NCBI RefSeq assembly: GCF_000003815.2
Contig: NW_023365716.1
Span: forward strand, 58,848-95,745
DNA length: 36,898 nt
Source of the DNA: Branchiostoma floridae
Taxonomy: Eukaryota > Chordata > Leptocardii > Amphioxiformes > Branchiostomatidae
Direction of reading: 5' to 3'
Every line of letters begins with the position of its first letter. Position 1 is the stretch's first letter. The notes beneath the pieces were generated by a model that saw nothing but the letters and a program-made list of their open reading frames with translations, was not told the origin of the DNA and ran no database searches. Positions 1-10,204 of the stretch are shown here, one piece after another. The position numbers were made by a program, and so were the translations under genes.

Positions 1-123
1 ACATCTTACGGTACGGTAATAAGGTGCCATATAGGTACCAGGTAACACACCATATACGTTACTCCCGAGGTGCACTATAGTACCAGGTAGCGCACCTGTA
101 ATATGTAGTAACCAGCTGTTCTT

Positions 124-197
124 GGGGGGGGGGGGGGCGAAAACCCTAGTGATCTCGCCCCCCCGGGGGGGCGAGATCGCTGGGGGGCGAGATCGCT
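124..197. repeat. G14 tract followed by a perfect 28-bp G/C palindrome
   Basis: A run of 14 G (124-137) is followed at 151-178 by a perfect palindrome made of GATCTCG, seven C, seven G and CGAGATC. The half GGGGGGCGAGATC recurs at 184-196. It lies where the other leader introns carry a G-rich block (GGGGAGGGGGGC), so it is probably an elaborated copy of that block. No transposon ends are visible. Confidence 0.8.
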
Positions 198-335
198 GTC
201 ACACCGGCATCCCACACATTACAGTTCTACTGCCCCCCTCCCCATCAAAATACCGATCACAAACACATCCCTAATTCCAATTTACCGCTTAATACGCACT
301 AACTAGAAAGCACTACTAACAATCACATGTCTTAC

Positions 336-531
336 CTATAGGTTTATGGTGTTTATCGGTCTCTAAGACCCCTGGTGACTGTAAAATCTCGACGGTTCTT
401 CGGAGATATTTACACCGAGACAAAGGCGCAAAACAAAATGGCGAATGTCGGGTCACCATCCGGGCAAAGGTGAAAGGTTACAAACCTGATACTCAATTTC
501 ACAACAGGTTAAACCAGAGATCGCCGCATAA
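336..531 (-). promoter_or_regulatory. Promoter module and leader exon of a zinc-finger gene off the left edge
   Basis: Reading on the minus strand, the order is TTATGCGGCGA (531-521), a DR1-like pair on the plus strand AGGTGA-A-AGGTTA (468-480), a YY1-like AAAATGGCGA (435-444), then a leader exon ending at 336 with the donor TATAG|GTAAG (intron from 335). The YY1-like site is 99 bp from the donor, as in the other units. The coding exon must lie left of the window. Transcription start is unknown. The call rests on homology with five other copies in this window. Confidence 0.65.
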
Positions 532-544
532 CGCTTTATTCAGG

Positions 545-1336
545 TTGTTTAGAGGCTAGCGTTTTAGTTTTAGTTAGGTAAAATAATTAGATCAGTTTTG
601 AGATTCCTTGTGACAGGCATCCAAGAGCAAACAGTGCTGCCTCCCCTACATGGAATAATCAGATGATAGAAACCAACCCCAATATTTATTTGCTTTGCGT
701 ACATTCATTTTATTTTGAAATATCTTTTAGTAAAGTAAAGCTTAAGTTCTACAACATGTTATTATAATACATGTTGCTATAGGTTAGATTCATTAGTGCT
801 GAGAATACAATAGTGCAGAATACAAGGTACATTACCTATATACTATACACAATACTTAACCATTCAAAATGTTATTCTTTGAAATGAAATAGTTTGAATA
901 AGGAGAAATGCGGATGTTAAAAACAGTAATCGTATGGTCACCAGCATTTCTACAGTGCACATCGAAAACAAAAGATCCGAACAAATAAAAGACTACATCT
1001 ATGCTTAAACTATTTTCAAGTACCAAATTTGTAATTTTACACAAGTAGAAACTAGTCTCACATTTGCCATGACCAGCTTGACGGTTGCTCACAAACTAAA
1101 GAGAAATAAATGATCTATTTCTTTACAAATTACAAGAGTACATCTATGCCTAGGCACTAATACTATACTAGGTACATAACGTACCCCCTGTTGAGAACAT
1201 ATGCCATAACCCACACCAGACAGCCTGCCTCTAATGTATATTTCTTTACTATAAAAGTAATCAGGACCAGGTACAGACTAAGACTACAGTTAACATAGTT
1301 ACATCTGGAGGGCATGTGGGGTTTCTTATTAGTGTC
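545..1336 (-). other. 3' UTR and downstream flank of gene A
   Basis: No gene is seen here. The segment 690-830 resembles the 3' ends near 26.5, 30.2 and 34.4 kb: AATAAA is followed by a sequence like GTAAGTGTAAGCAAAG. On the minus strand the best poly(A) signal is AATAAA at 714-709, with a second at 690-685. The rest is AT-rich. Confidence 0.5.
709..714 (-). terminator. Poly(A) signal of gene A
   Basis: AATAAA on the minus strand, aligned with the poly(A) signals at 26521, 30189 and 34441 by the following conserved ..GTAAGC.AAAG stretch. Confidence 0.5.
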
Positions 1337-1688
1337 AAGCTAGATGCTGTTCTAAATTACATTTCACTGATGCAGAATAGTCGCACTGGTTACATTTGTA
1401 GGATTTTCGCATGTATGGATCCTTAAATGTTTTGATTTAAAAAAAATCACGGGTCCTAGTGGCAAGCCTGCAGATGTTGTCACACTGGCAGCACCAAATA
1501 AGTAGGTGCTTTTGGCGCCTTTAGAGAGATTAGCCGTGAGGCTCGGTGGGCGTCACTCCACCGTCATGGGGGCAGGAGCATGGCGAGTATCGAACTCAGG
1601 ACCTACTACCTAACCGTTGCGCCACACAGACACCCCAATGTTTTAATTGGTCAGCCTTTTGAGCTAACCTGTACCCACACTCCCCACA
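1337..1688 (-). pseudogene. Fossil zinc fingers after the stop of gene A, split by a SINE
   Basis: Downstream of the TAG at 1691-1689 the same frame still spells CGECGYRLAQKADQLKH, and after the inserted SINE it resumes LRIHT. One base is then missing, and in the shifted frame [20 protein letters not shown] can be read down to about 1339. Gene A therefore once had at least two more fingers. Confidence 0.75.
1438..1636 (-). mobile_element. tRNA-derived SINE inserted in a zinc-finger helix
   Basis: The element is about 199 bp and reads on the minus strand. Near its 5' end is TGGCGCAACGG, a good Pol III box A, and about 30 bases on is GAGTTCGATACTC, a degenerate box B. It ends in a T-rich tail. 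It is flanked by 12-bp target-site duplications AATGTTTTGATT (1426-1437) and AATGTTTTAATT (1637-1648), one mismatch. Removing the insert and one duplication restores an unbroken finger helix (KADQLKHLRIHT), which fixes the insertion point. Confidence 0.8.
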
Positions 1689-3161
1689 CTAGTAGGGGTT
1701 TTCTCCTGTGTGGGTCCTCATATGTCTAGAAAAGTTAGACTTTCTGGTCGTCCTGTACCCACACTCCCCACACATGTTGGGTTTTTCACCAGTATGTATT
1801 GTTAGATGTTCGTCTAGAGTACATTTCCTTGCTGCAGAATAATCACACTGGTCACATTTGTAGGGTTTTTCTCCAGTGTGGGTTCTCATATGTCGGGATA
1901 ACTCAGACTTTCTTGTGGCTCTGAACCCACACTCCCCACACATGTAGGGTTTCTCACCGGTGTGTGTTGTCACATGTTCGTCTAGAGTAGATTTGTGTGC
2001 TGCAGAATAGTCACACTGGTCACATTTGAAAGGTCTTTCTCCTGTGTGGGTTCTCATGTGTCTGGATAGGTGAGACTTTTTCGCTGTCCTGTACCCACAC
2101 ATCTTACACATGTAGGGTTGCTCACCGCTGTGTTTTATTACATGTTGGTCCAAGGTGGATTTCTGTGCTGCCGAGTAGTCACACTGGTCACACTTGTAGG
2201 GTTTTTCACCAGTATGAGTTCTCATATGTTGGGATAAATGAGACTTCCAAGCTGTCCTGTACCCACACTGGTCACACTTGTAGGGTTTATCTCCTGTATG
2301 GGTTCTCATATGTGTGGATAAGTTAGACTTCTGAGCTGACCTGTACCCACACTCCCCGCACATGAAGCGTTGCTCTCGGGTGTGATTTGCTAGATGTTGG
2401 TCCAAACNNNNNNNNNNNNNNNNNNNNNNNNNNNNNNNNNNNNNNNNNNNNNNNNNNNNNNNNNNNNNNNNNNNNNNNNNNNNNNNNNNNNNNNNNNNNN
2501 NNNNNNNNNNNNNNNNNNNNNNNNNNNNNNNNNNNNNNNNNNNNNNNNNNNNNNNNNNNNNNNNNNNNNNNNNNNNNNNNNNNNNNNNNNNNNNNNNNNN
2601 NNNNNNNNNNNNNNNNNNNNNNNNNNNNNNNNNNNNNNNNNNNNNNNNNNNNNNNNNNNNNNNNNNNNNNNNNNNNNNNNNNNNNNNNNNNNNNNNNNNN
2701 NNNNNNNNNNNNNNNNNNNNNNNNNNNNNNNNNNNNNNNNNNNNNNNNNNNNNNNNNNNNNNNNNNNNNNNNNNNNNNNNNNNNNNNNNNNNNNNNNNNN
2801 NNNNNNNNTTCCCAGGATGCCCAGTACACAGTACTCGAGTAGATACCTCACAGCTGGACTCTTCCATTTCTGCTTTTACATCGCACGTTTCGTCCCTTTT
2901 CTCTTCCTGCTGCCGTCTCGTGTCTGTTGTCTGCTCCCAAATGTTGTAAGTCTCGTTCCAAGGATGTCCGGTTGGTTGGGTTGCACCGAAGTAGTCGTAG
3001 GTTTCCTGGTCCTCACTGTACGTTTCCTGACACAGCACGTTCTCCTGTCCATCCTGTTGCCATCCAGTGTCTCCTGTCTCCTCCTCTTTGATGTGCGTCT
3101 CGTTCGCAGTTTGTTCCCCATGAAGCTCTTTAACGGGAGGCACACATGTGAACTCCGCCAT
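1689..3161 (-). CDS. Gene A: polydactyl C2H2 zinc-finger protein, MAEF-type N-terminus (internal gap)
   Basis: About 490 codons, with 401 N (2408-2808) in the middle. The start is the ATG at 3161, two bases after an acceptor (ATTTCAG|AG); upstream in-frame ATGs lie in the intron. The N-terminal domain begins MAEFTCVPPVKELHGEQ, is acidic and polar, and holds the SUMO-type motifs HIKEE and DVKAE. After the gap come the end of one finger and eight full fingers, alternating types A and B. The second full finger is a hybrid, with a type B start (KCDQC) and a type A body (GYRTAWKSHLS). The frame stops at TAG inside a linker (HTGENPY), with decayed fingers beyond. The predicted role is a nuclear DNA-binding regulator; targets are unknown. 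Gene A is the inverted counterpart of gene C. Confidence 0.85.
   Translation of the reverse strand: MAEFTCVPPVKELHGEQTANETHIKEEETGDTGWQQDGQENVLCQETYSEDQETYDYFGATQPTGHPWNETYNIWEQTTDTRRQQEEKRDETCDVKAEMEESSCEVSTRVLCTGHPGXXXXXXXXXXXXXXXXXXXXXXXXXXXXXXXXXXXXXXXXXXXXXXXXXXXXXXXXXXXXXXXXXXXXXXXXXXXXXXXXXXXXXXXXXXXXXXXXXXXXXXXXXXXXXXXXXXXXXXXXXXXXXXXXXXXXXXXLDQHLANHTREQRFMCGECGYRSAQKSNLSTHMRTHTGDKPYKCDQCGYRTAWKSHLSQHMRTHTGEKPYKCDQCDYSAAQKSTLDQHVIKHSGEQPYMCKMCGYRTAKKSHLSRHMRTHTGERPFKCDQCDYSAAHKSTLDEHVTTHTGEKPYMCGECGFRATRKSELSRHMRTHTGEKPYKCDQCDYSAARKCTLDEHLTIHTGEKPNMCGECGYRTTRKSNFSRHMRTHTGENPY
2408..2808. other. Assembly gaps in the window
   Basis: This gap (401 N) lies in gene A. Others are 8249-8253, 11929-12028, 13607-13706, 20320-20682, 21901-22014, 23308-23407 and 34911-35010. 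Those of exactly 100 N are placeholders of unknown size, so adjacency across them is not proven. Confidence 0.95.
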
Positions 3162-3163
3162 CT

Positions 3164-4043
3164 CTGAAATGATGGTAAAAATATGGGTAAAATACATTAA
3201 TTCATGTACGTCATTTGCACACAAGGGTTCAGATTTGACACAAGAAATTCTTTTGTCCTACTAGTGGACCCGATTTAGCACCCCGGGTGTGTTTCCAGTG
3301 GTTTGCCAAGTATTAGTATTGCATTGTCAGCAGTCTCAGTACAAAAAAAACAAAAACAACAGTCGGATATATCCTACCTATATATACTATACTATATCAA
3401 GGAGGTTGAAAGAGGGGGTAGTCCTGGCTGTTTGTATACAACTGAACAAATAAATAAATAAATAAACAAATATATACAGGGGATTCAACAGCCTAGTTCA
3501 TGATTCTTTTTACAGGCACTTACTGACTCACACATACTAAAAGCAAATAATATATACATAGATCACAGCAACATAGACACATAGAAACATAAAGATATAC
3601 ATACACAGACACCTCAAGAGCTTTATCACCTGATGATTGATTCATTGATTGAGTTTGGTAGGTAGGTTTTGTGGTAGAATTTAGGGGCCGATGTTAGAAT
3701 GGTGCTAGAATAATGGAAAAGACGATACACAGAGAAACACTGTAACATCAAAGGTATCAGTCATGTGAACTATGCTACTATTAGTACACATGAAGAGCGC
3801 ACGAGCATAATCATCGTGAAATAATCTATAGTTAATAATTATCAAAGCAAGATTCGTGATTTCGTGATGCACCATTTCTGACTGTATATTGAAGGTACAA
3901 ATCTATATTTGGTAGCCGTTACATCACTCATTACTACACCCCCCCCCCACCCCACCCACTACCGATCATAAACACACTTCTATTTTAGTTTACCGCTGAA
4001 CTAGCACCAACCAAGAATATTGGACGACACTCAAAGGCGTTAC
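3164..4043 (-). other. Leader intron of gene A
   Basis: GT donor at 4043-4042 and AG acceptor at 3165-3164, 880 bp. It contains an AAAT microsatellite near 3445-3470 and no coding sequence. It matches the leader intron of gene C (16418-17329) in inverted orientation, apart from indels near 3.37-3.45 kb. Confidence 0.7.
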
Positions 4044-4238
4044 CTGCGTGTCTATGGTGTTTAGTGGTCTGTACGACTTCTGGAATCACGTAAATATCGC
4101 GTAACTTTGGACGAGATGAGCACCAAAGACGACGGCATAAAACAAAATGGCGGATGTCAGCTCATGAACGGGGCAAAGGTCAGAGGTCACGAAGCTGATA
4201 TTAATTGCCTATGGGTCAAATCAAAGTTCGCCGCATAA
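4044..4238 (-). promoter_or_regulatory. Promoter module and leader exon of gene A
   Basis: On the minus strand the order is TTATGCGGCGA (4238-4228), a perfect DR1 (plus-strand AGGTCA-G-AGGTCA, 4177-4189), a YY1-like AAAATGGCGGATG (4144-4156), and the leader exon ending ACGCAG|GTAACG at 4044. DR1 is the element type bound by RXR, HNF4 and COUP-TF receptors, and AANATGGCGGC is the YY1 consensus. Binding here is inference. No TATA box is evident. Confidence 0.7.
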
Positions 4239-4487
4239 CGCTCTACTCTCGTGGTTTTGAGCCCATCAAAGGCTTGTGTTTGGTTCCTGCATTGAATAAT
4301 AGAAAAAAAAAAACTCGCCAAAAGACTCGAGTCTTGAGTCTAGGTGGGGCAATGGGTGGGGCATCAAATATGCTGTGTCTTTCAGTTCCTTTCGGCACGG
4401 CAGCCAAGTTTTCTCAGCAGTAGGCCATACAGCTGACCTGTGCGACCTCACCACAGGTCCAGGTTTACGCTATTTCGTACAATTTTT

Positions 4488-4516
4488 GCATTTTGCGACT
4501 TGCAGTCGCAAAATGC
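4488..4516. repeat. Perfect 13-bp inverted repeat (hairpin)
   Basis: GCATTTTGCGACT, loop TGC, AGTCGCAAAATGC. It sits at the edge of the arm-specific insertion and may be the terminus of a foldback element. Confidence 0.85.
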
Positions 4517-4627
4517 CTTCTGGCCAGTGTAGTCGCCGTTGTGATGTTGTGATGTTGAGATGAACGGACCTGTTCAATCCATGCCAAACATTTCTATACC
4601 TGTTAAAACGGGCATTTCTTCAACATG

Positions 4628-4690
4628 TTCGCACTAGCACAGTGGTAAAGTTTATGCACCCGGTTCGAATCCGTGGAGGTAGATTTTTTT
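4628..4690 (+). other. tRNA-like Pol III promoter (SINE head), not a tRNA gene
   Basis: Consensus box A (4635-4645) and perfect box B (4662-4672) are followed by a poly-T terminator. The anticodon arm is missing and no acceptor stem closes, so this is a tRNA-derived SINE or a decayed tRNA. Confidence 0.5.
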
Positions 4691-5074
4691 CAACTTTTTT
4701 TTTCTTTTTTACATCCATTAAAATACTAATTTTTACATCCATTTGGCCACACCAATTTATTTCTTTGGTTAACGGATTCGCCGCTTTGTTTTTTTGCCGA
4801 ATAGAAATAAAAATTAAGAAAAAAAAAATGCCCCGCAACAGAGCTCACTCAAAACAGGCAATGTGTAGTGAAATTTCCTGCAGTTCACGCAAATTTTAAC
4901 AGGTGGCGTCTAGATCTGCTGCAGTTCAGGCACATATGTGAATCTCTCCATGCGCCAATATCAGGTTTAGTTACTCTGTTCTATTTATATGACATTCTAA
5001 TAACTAGAAAAAAACGTTCACACACGCAAACATTGGCAAAATGCCAGCTTTTTTAAAAGCACTTGTTTTTATAC

Positions 5075-6328
5075 CACGCATGTGCGGGCAACATGAAATC
5101 TGGGCAATATGTCGAAGGTAACCATGAACGTAAACATTCCGCCATTTTGAATGCGCCATTACCGTCTGGATACTGTTACGCAAAGGGAACAATGTTTACT
5201 TCTGATGGCCCTTCACCTTTGACATATTACCCAGGATTCCTGTCACCCGTACATGCATACTCTGCAAAACACCTTATGCAACACCTAGCAATTTTATTGC
5301 GCCCGAGTCTTCTCAAGCGTACGGAGCTATTACCACGCATGGAATCCCGTCGCGGTAAATCGTGCGATGTATGATACCAGGGCCTTGATAACATTTTCTT
5401 AGTTGTGCGAGGCTTTCACTTCTAGGCCCGGCAAATCAGTCAACAAAAACGGCTGATATACCCAGAGTTTTGTTAAATTCAAATTTAGAATTCAGTTGAA
5501 TAAAAAAAAAAAATTCAACCGAAAGAACGCAACGATTGGATATAAATAACCAACCCCATACGTAATACTGCTGAACAAATGCAGTCAGAATCACTTCAAT
5601 AGACAATGTAAATCAACACAGAATCAATGGCTTTGTTTTATTTACATCCCTTTATTTTGATGATGATCTTTACCAAACTACATGAAGTTCTCAATCATGT
5701 AAAAAATACTGCTATAAGATAAAAAATACAGAATAAGCACTCAGAATACAAGGAATACTAAGTACACATTGTAAGCAATACGCAATGTTCTTATTGTTAT
5801 ATATGTATATATTATGCTGCGAGATGTTGCAAACGTAAAGTTGTTTTTTCGAATTAGACTAAAATAAATAACAAAACACCAATGCCGAAAACGTTTAGAT
5901 ACTTCCGTGACATCTACGATTTCTACAATTCTTTAAGAAAAAGGAACAGTCGATTCTAACAGCAAACGTAAACCTATGCGTAAGTATTAAAACTATCTTA
6001 TGTACAGAATCTACAACTATCAAAGTATCAGGTGTAATTTGACTTAAGCATTTGTTCAAACCAACGTCTTGAAAGATTTCTAATAAATCTACCTAGACTA
6101 CCTGAACATGTCTGCCTCTAATGTAAATTCCCTTTCTACAGAGTAGTTATCAGGCCCTGTTAAAAGGCAAAAACGTTGTATGCTGTACATTTGTCACACA
6201 CGTAGATGTAGGTTCTTTGGTATGTCTTGTCAAATGTTTCAGGAGATGAGATTTCCTAGCCGCAGTGTAGTTTTAGTTTGACGTCATAAGGTTTTTCTCC
6301 TGTGTGTGTTCTCATGTGTTGGGCTAAA
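5075..6328 (-). other. 3' UTR of gene B and intergenic DNA toward the gene A promoter
   Basis: No gene is seen. The 3' UTR runs from 6328 to about 5640, with AATAAA at 5656-5651 on the minus strand. The first 250 bases below the stop hold broken finger code. The stretch 5075-5640 is unique spacer shared with 15.4-15.97 kb and, in part, with 29.5-29.8 kb. Confidence 0.6.
5651..5656 (-). terminator. Poly(A) signal of gene B
   Basis: AATAAA on the minus strand within a block conserved in copy 2 (15394) and pseudogene H (AATGAA at the equivalent place near 29470). Confidence 0.55.
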
Positions 6329-8248
6329 TTAGACCGTCAAGTTGCTGTTCTCACACATGAAGAATTTCTCACCGGTGTGCTTTGTTAGATGCCTGTCCAA
6401 AGTGGACTTCTCTGCGGCGGAAAAGTCACACTGGTCACACTTGTAGGGTTTTTCACCTGTATGCGTCCGCATATGTCGGGCTAAGTCAGACTTTTCGGCT
6501 GTCCTATGCCCACACTCCCCACACATGTAGGGTTTCTCACCGGTATGTTTTCGTATGTGTTTGACCAAAGTAGACTTATCTGCAGCAGAATAGTCACAGT
6601 GGTCACACTTGTAGGGTTTTTGTCCTGTGTGAGTTCTCATGTGTCGGGATAACGTAGACCTGTCAGCTGTCCTGTAACCACACTCCCCACACTTGTAGGG
6701 TTTTTCTCCTGTGTGAGTTCTCATGTGTTGGGATAAGTAAGAATTTCGCGTCCCACTATACCCACACTCTTCACACAAGTAGGGTTTCTCACCGTTGTGC
6801 TTTGCTAAATGTTGGTTCAAAGCAGATTTCCCTGCAGCTGAATAGTCACACTGGTCACATTTATAGGGCTTTTCCCCTGTGTGGGTTCTCACATGTCGGG
6901 ATAATTCAGACCTATAAGCAGTCCTGAACCCACACACTTCACACATGTACCGTTTGTCACCAGTGTGCTTTGCTGCTATATGTCGGTCTAAATTGCTTTT
7001 ATGTGCAGCAGAATAGTCACACTGGTCACAATTGTAGGGTTTTCTCCTGTATGAATTTTCATATGTCGGGATAAGTGAGATTTGTTAGTTGCCTTGTACT
7101 CACATTCCCCACATATGTAGGGTTTCTCACCACTGTGTTTTGTCGTATGTTGGACCAAATTGATTTTCTGTGCCGCAGAATAGTCGCACTGGTCACACTT
7201 GTAGGGCTTCTCTCCTGTATGGGTTCTCATATGTCGGGATAAGGCAGACATTTGAGCTGTCCTGTACCCACACTCCCCACACTTGTAGGGTTTTTCTACA
7301 GCATGTATTCTCAGGTGTCGGTCCAAGTAGGATTTGAGTGCTGCAGAATAGTCACACTGGTCACACTTGTAGGGTTTGTCACCGGTGTGTTTTACTAGAT
7401 GATTGTCCAAAGTGGATTTCCATGCAGCAGAAAACTCGCACTGGTCACACTTGTAGGGTTTTTCTCCTGTATGGGTTCTCATATGTACGGATAAGTTAGA
7501 CTTCTGAGCTGACCTGTACCCACACTCCCCACATATGTAGGGTTTCTCACCGGTGTGTTTTACTAGATGTTTGTCCAAATAACATTTCTGTGCTGCAGAA
7601 TAGCTACACTGATCACACTTGTAAGGTTTCTCTCCTGTGTGGGTTCTCATGTGTCTGGATAAGTCATACTTTTGAGTTGTCCTGTACCCACACTCCCCAC
7701 ACATGTAGGGTTTCTCCCCACTATGTTTTCTTAGGTGTCGATCCAAGTGGGGTTTTTGTGCTGCAGAATAGTCACACTGATCACAATGGTAAGGTTTCTC
7801 TCCTGTGTGGGTTCTCATGTGTCTGGATAAGTCAGACTTTTGAGCTGTCCTGTACCCACAATCTCCACACATGTAGGGTTTCTCACCACTGTGCATTTGT
7901 AGATGTTTATCCAAAGAAGACTTTCGTGCTGCAGAATAGTCACACTGATCACACTTGTTGGGTTTTTCTCCTGTATGGGTTCTCATATGTAGGGATAAGT
8001 TAGACTTTCTTTCTGTCCTGTATCCACACACCCCACACATGTAGGGTTTCTCACCGGTGTGTTTAACCACATGCCTTCCCATATTGCCTCTGCTCTCCTG
8101 TACCTGTGAGGTTGATGTGTTGTCAGGCTGGGGAAAGTTCACATCACACGTTTCCTGCTGCAGGCCCATGTCTGTTGTCTGGGTCTCCATGCTGTCACTC
8201 TCCTTCCCAGGGTATCCAGGATGGTCCATCTCCTTCCCAGGATTTCCA
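6329..8248 (-). CDS. Gene B: about 20-finger C2H2 protein, 5' incomplete, one frameshift
   Basis: Read on the minus strand from the 5-N gap at 8249-8253, the frame opens inside the family N-terminal domain (HPGKE motif, then [10 protein letters not shown]). Twelve fingers follow. At 7043-7040 the linker codons have four A instead of the usual five, and the frame shifts. The other frame then continues with eight more fingers to the stop at 6331-6329, after the truncated finger [11 protein letters not shown] alternation breaks at fingers 8-9 (two type B) and 16-17 (two type A). With the missing base it would be one long polydactyl DNA-binding protein. A sequencing error is possible because copy 2 is intact at the same base. 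The leader exon and promoter are not visible. Confidence 0.8.
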
Positions 8249-8253
8249 NNNNN

Positions 8254-8880
8254 CCTCTTGGTTCAATTGTTTGCTTGAATGAGAATAAAGAGTAACAGTG
8301 GCTTTGATTAATGTCCTGTTTATTCAACTTGCCTTCATTCACTACCGACGAAAGAAACTGAACTGAATGGAGTCTTTCATTTTAGTTTAGTAATTTCGGC
8401 ACTTTATTTTTGCGACCCACTGTACGTAAGCAGGCCTGGTGCTCGTTCCATGAATTTACACTCCTAGAAATACCCTCCTCAGATGTGCTAATCACACAAG
8501 CTTTCTATAGATATATAATACATTGAAATTGATGGAGAAATAACGGAAATATAATCAATAGAAGTTAGTATTCCAAACTTTTTGTGCTGAGTTTAGATAA
8601 ATAAGATAACGCAATTCCAATGTAGAACAGCTGGATATAGCAAGAGTACTTGCCTTACCGGGTTTACTTAGCGAAAAAAGTGTTAGCACTGCCAATATAT
8701 GTACACATATATGTTAAATGTCAAGTTTGCAATGTTTAGTTTATACATTTATGTTCTTAGGTTACTACTAATAGATTTCATTTAATTGAAAATCATGCTG
8801 TATTTTGGTCAATGAAGGCTGCTACTGTATGCTGTGTTTGCAATGGCTTCATAAATTCTTTCACTTGTTCATCCATACAG
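8254..8880. other. Spacer between gene B and gene P
   Basis: AT-rich DNA. No promoter module of the family and no coding signal are recognised. The last 24 bases form a pyrimidine-rich acceptor (CACTTGTTCATCCATACAG) for gene P, so the right part is probably intron. Confidence 0.5.
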
Positions 8881-10067
8881 CAGACATAACCGGACAGCAT
8901 GGCAGAGAAGAGCAAGCTTCATGTGCGGGAACTTTTGATGTGAAGGTTGAGAAGGCTGATTCCTTGTCCCCATGTTTACAAACAGAGGATCCTGACGAAG
9001 CTCTACTTCAAAACAAGACAACAGACACGGGCGGACAGCGGGACAGGGGAGGGCGAGACTCGGCTGAGGAGACGTTTTATTGGGAGGTGAAGAAAACTGG
9101 CTCGTCATCGCGGCTAGAACAGGGGGAGATCCTGAAGCCTGACATCAGTGCTGAGAAATCCTACATTTGTAAGGAGTGTGGATACCGAGTAGGTTCTCCT
9201 ATTGCCTTGCGCCAACACATGAAAACTCACACAAAAGAAAAACACTACAAGTGTGATCATTGTGAATATTCTGCTACATGGAAGTCCAACTTGGACCGAC
9301 ATCTAGCAAAACACACTGGTGAGAAACCCTACATGTGTGGGGAGTGTGGGTACAGGACATCTCTGAAATCTACCTTATCCATTCATATGAGAACTCATAC
9401 CGGTGACAAACCCTTCAAATGTGACCAGTGTGACTATTCTGCTGCACAAAGATGCAGTTTGGACAGCCATGTAGCCAAACACACTGGTGATAAACCCTAC
9501 ATGTGTGGGGAGTGTGGGTACTGGACAACTCGGAAACAGCACTTATCGAAACACATGAGAACACACACAGGAGAAAAGCCCTACAAGTGTGAGGAATGCA
9601 ATTACTCTGCAGCACAGAAATACACTTTAAACCAACATCATCTAGCAAAACACAGTGGGGAGAAACCCTTCATGTGTGGGGAGTGCGTTTTCAGGACAGC
9701 AGTGAAGACAGAGCTATCCAGACATGTTAGAATTCATGCAGGTAAAAAACCCTACAAGTGTGACCAGTGCGACTATTCTACTGCATGGAAGTACAATTTG
9801 GACCAACATGTAAGAAACCACACTGGTAAGAAACCCTACATGTGTGGGTACAGGACAGCTACAAAAGCTGACTTATCCAAACATATGCGAACTCACACAG
9901 GAGATAAACCCTACAAGTGTGACCAGTGTGACTATTCTGCTGCAAGGAAATCCCATTTGGACATTCATCTAGCAAAACACACCGGTGATAAACCCTACAT
10001 GTGTGGGGAGTGTATGTACAGGACAGCTCGCAAGGATGACTTACACGGCACGAAAAACGGTATTTAA
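8881..10067 (+). CDS. Gene P: C2H2 zinc-finger protein with a divergent N-terminus, 3' end replaced by satellite
   Basis: The exon probably starts at 8881 after an acceptor; about 394 codons are open. No ATG is in frame between the acceptor and the first finger, so the start lies in an unseen upstream exon. The N-terminal part is acidic with a SUMO-type DVKVE, but lacks the MAEF motif. Ten finger positions follow from about residue 95. Finger 1 is atypical (GYRVGSPIALRQH). Finger 6 has H-X4-H spacing. Finger 9 reads YMCGYRTATKADLSKH and has lost one zinc-binding Cys through a 9-nt in-frame deletion. An eleventh finger begins (GECMYRTARKDDL) and is cut after LH; the frame ends HGTKNGI in unrelated DNA leading into the 141-bp satellite. 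It is the most divergent plus-strand member. Confidence 0.8.
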
Positions 10068-10204
10068 GGATGCTGAAACCATGCGTAATGTTGACGTATT
10101 TTCCTCCTTTACGGCTCTATACACCACTTATACGAGTACGTAAATATTGCCTTTAAGTGGTCTTTCTGTAGGTCCGTGTTAGTCCTTATTTTCCGGTTTT
10201 CCCG

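Larger units (their letters stand above)
4481..5070. mobile_element. Arm-specific insertion with a hairpin and a tRNA-like Pol III sequence
   Basis: Against the inverted copy near 15.97 kb, about 590 bp are extra here: the flanks TATTTCGTACA and CGCATGTGCG are nearly adjacent in the other arm. At its left edge is a hairpin with perfect 13-bp arms GCATTTTGCGACT / AGTCGCAAAATGC (4488-4516, 3-nt loop). Inside are box A TAGCACAGTGG (4635-4645), box B GGTTCGAATCC (4662-4672) and a T run (4684-4690). The boxes are only 27 bp apart, too close for a tRNA gene. No clear target duplication was found, and more than one insertion is possible. Confidence 0.55.
2810..7013. repeat. Arm 1 of the large inverted duplication
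   Basis: The reverse complement of this segment matches about 13709-17690 through the gene B / copy 2 fingers, their 3' UTR, the intergenic DNA, the promoter module, the leader intron and the start of gene A / gene C. Differences are the insertion at 4481-5070, several whole fingers and scattered indels. Boundaries are approximate because both outer ends abut assembly gaps or finger arrays. Confidence 0.8.

Noticed and set aside
856-1092. 78-codon minus-strand open frame
   Set aside because: Lies in the AT-rich 3' region of gene A; no domain and no splice or poly(A) logic.
3162-3224. Start of gene A at 3224 (and of D at 31875)
   Set aside because: These Mets lie upstream of the conserved 3' splice site; all paralogs have ATG two bases after the acceptor.
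4628-4690. tRNA gene
   Set aside because: Boxes A and B are perfect, but only 27 bp apart; there is no anticodon arm and no closed acceptor stem.
8805-8880. Start of gene P at the ATG of 8805
   Set aside because: A pyrimidine-rich acceptor at 8861-8880 follows and the sequence before it looks intronic; the first in-frame Met would be artificial.
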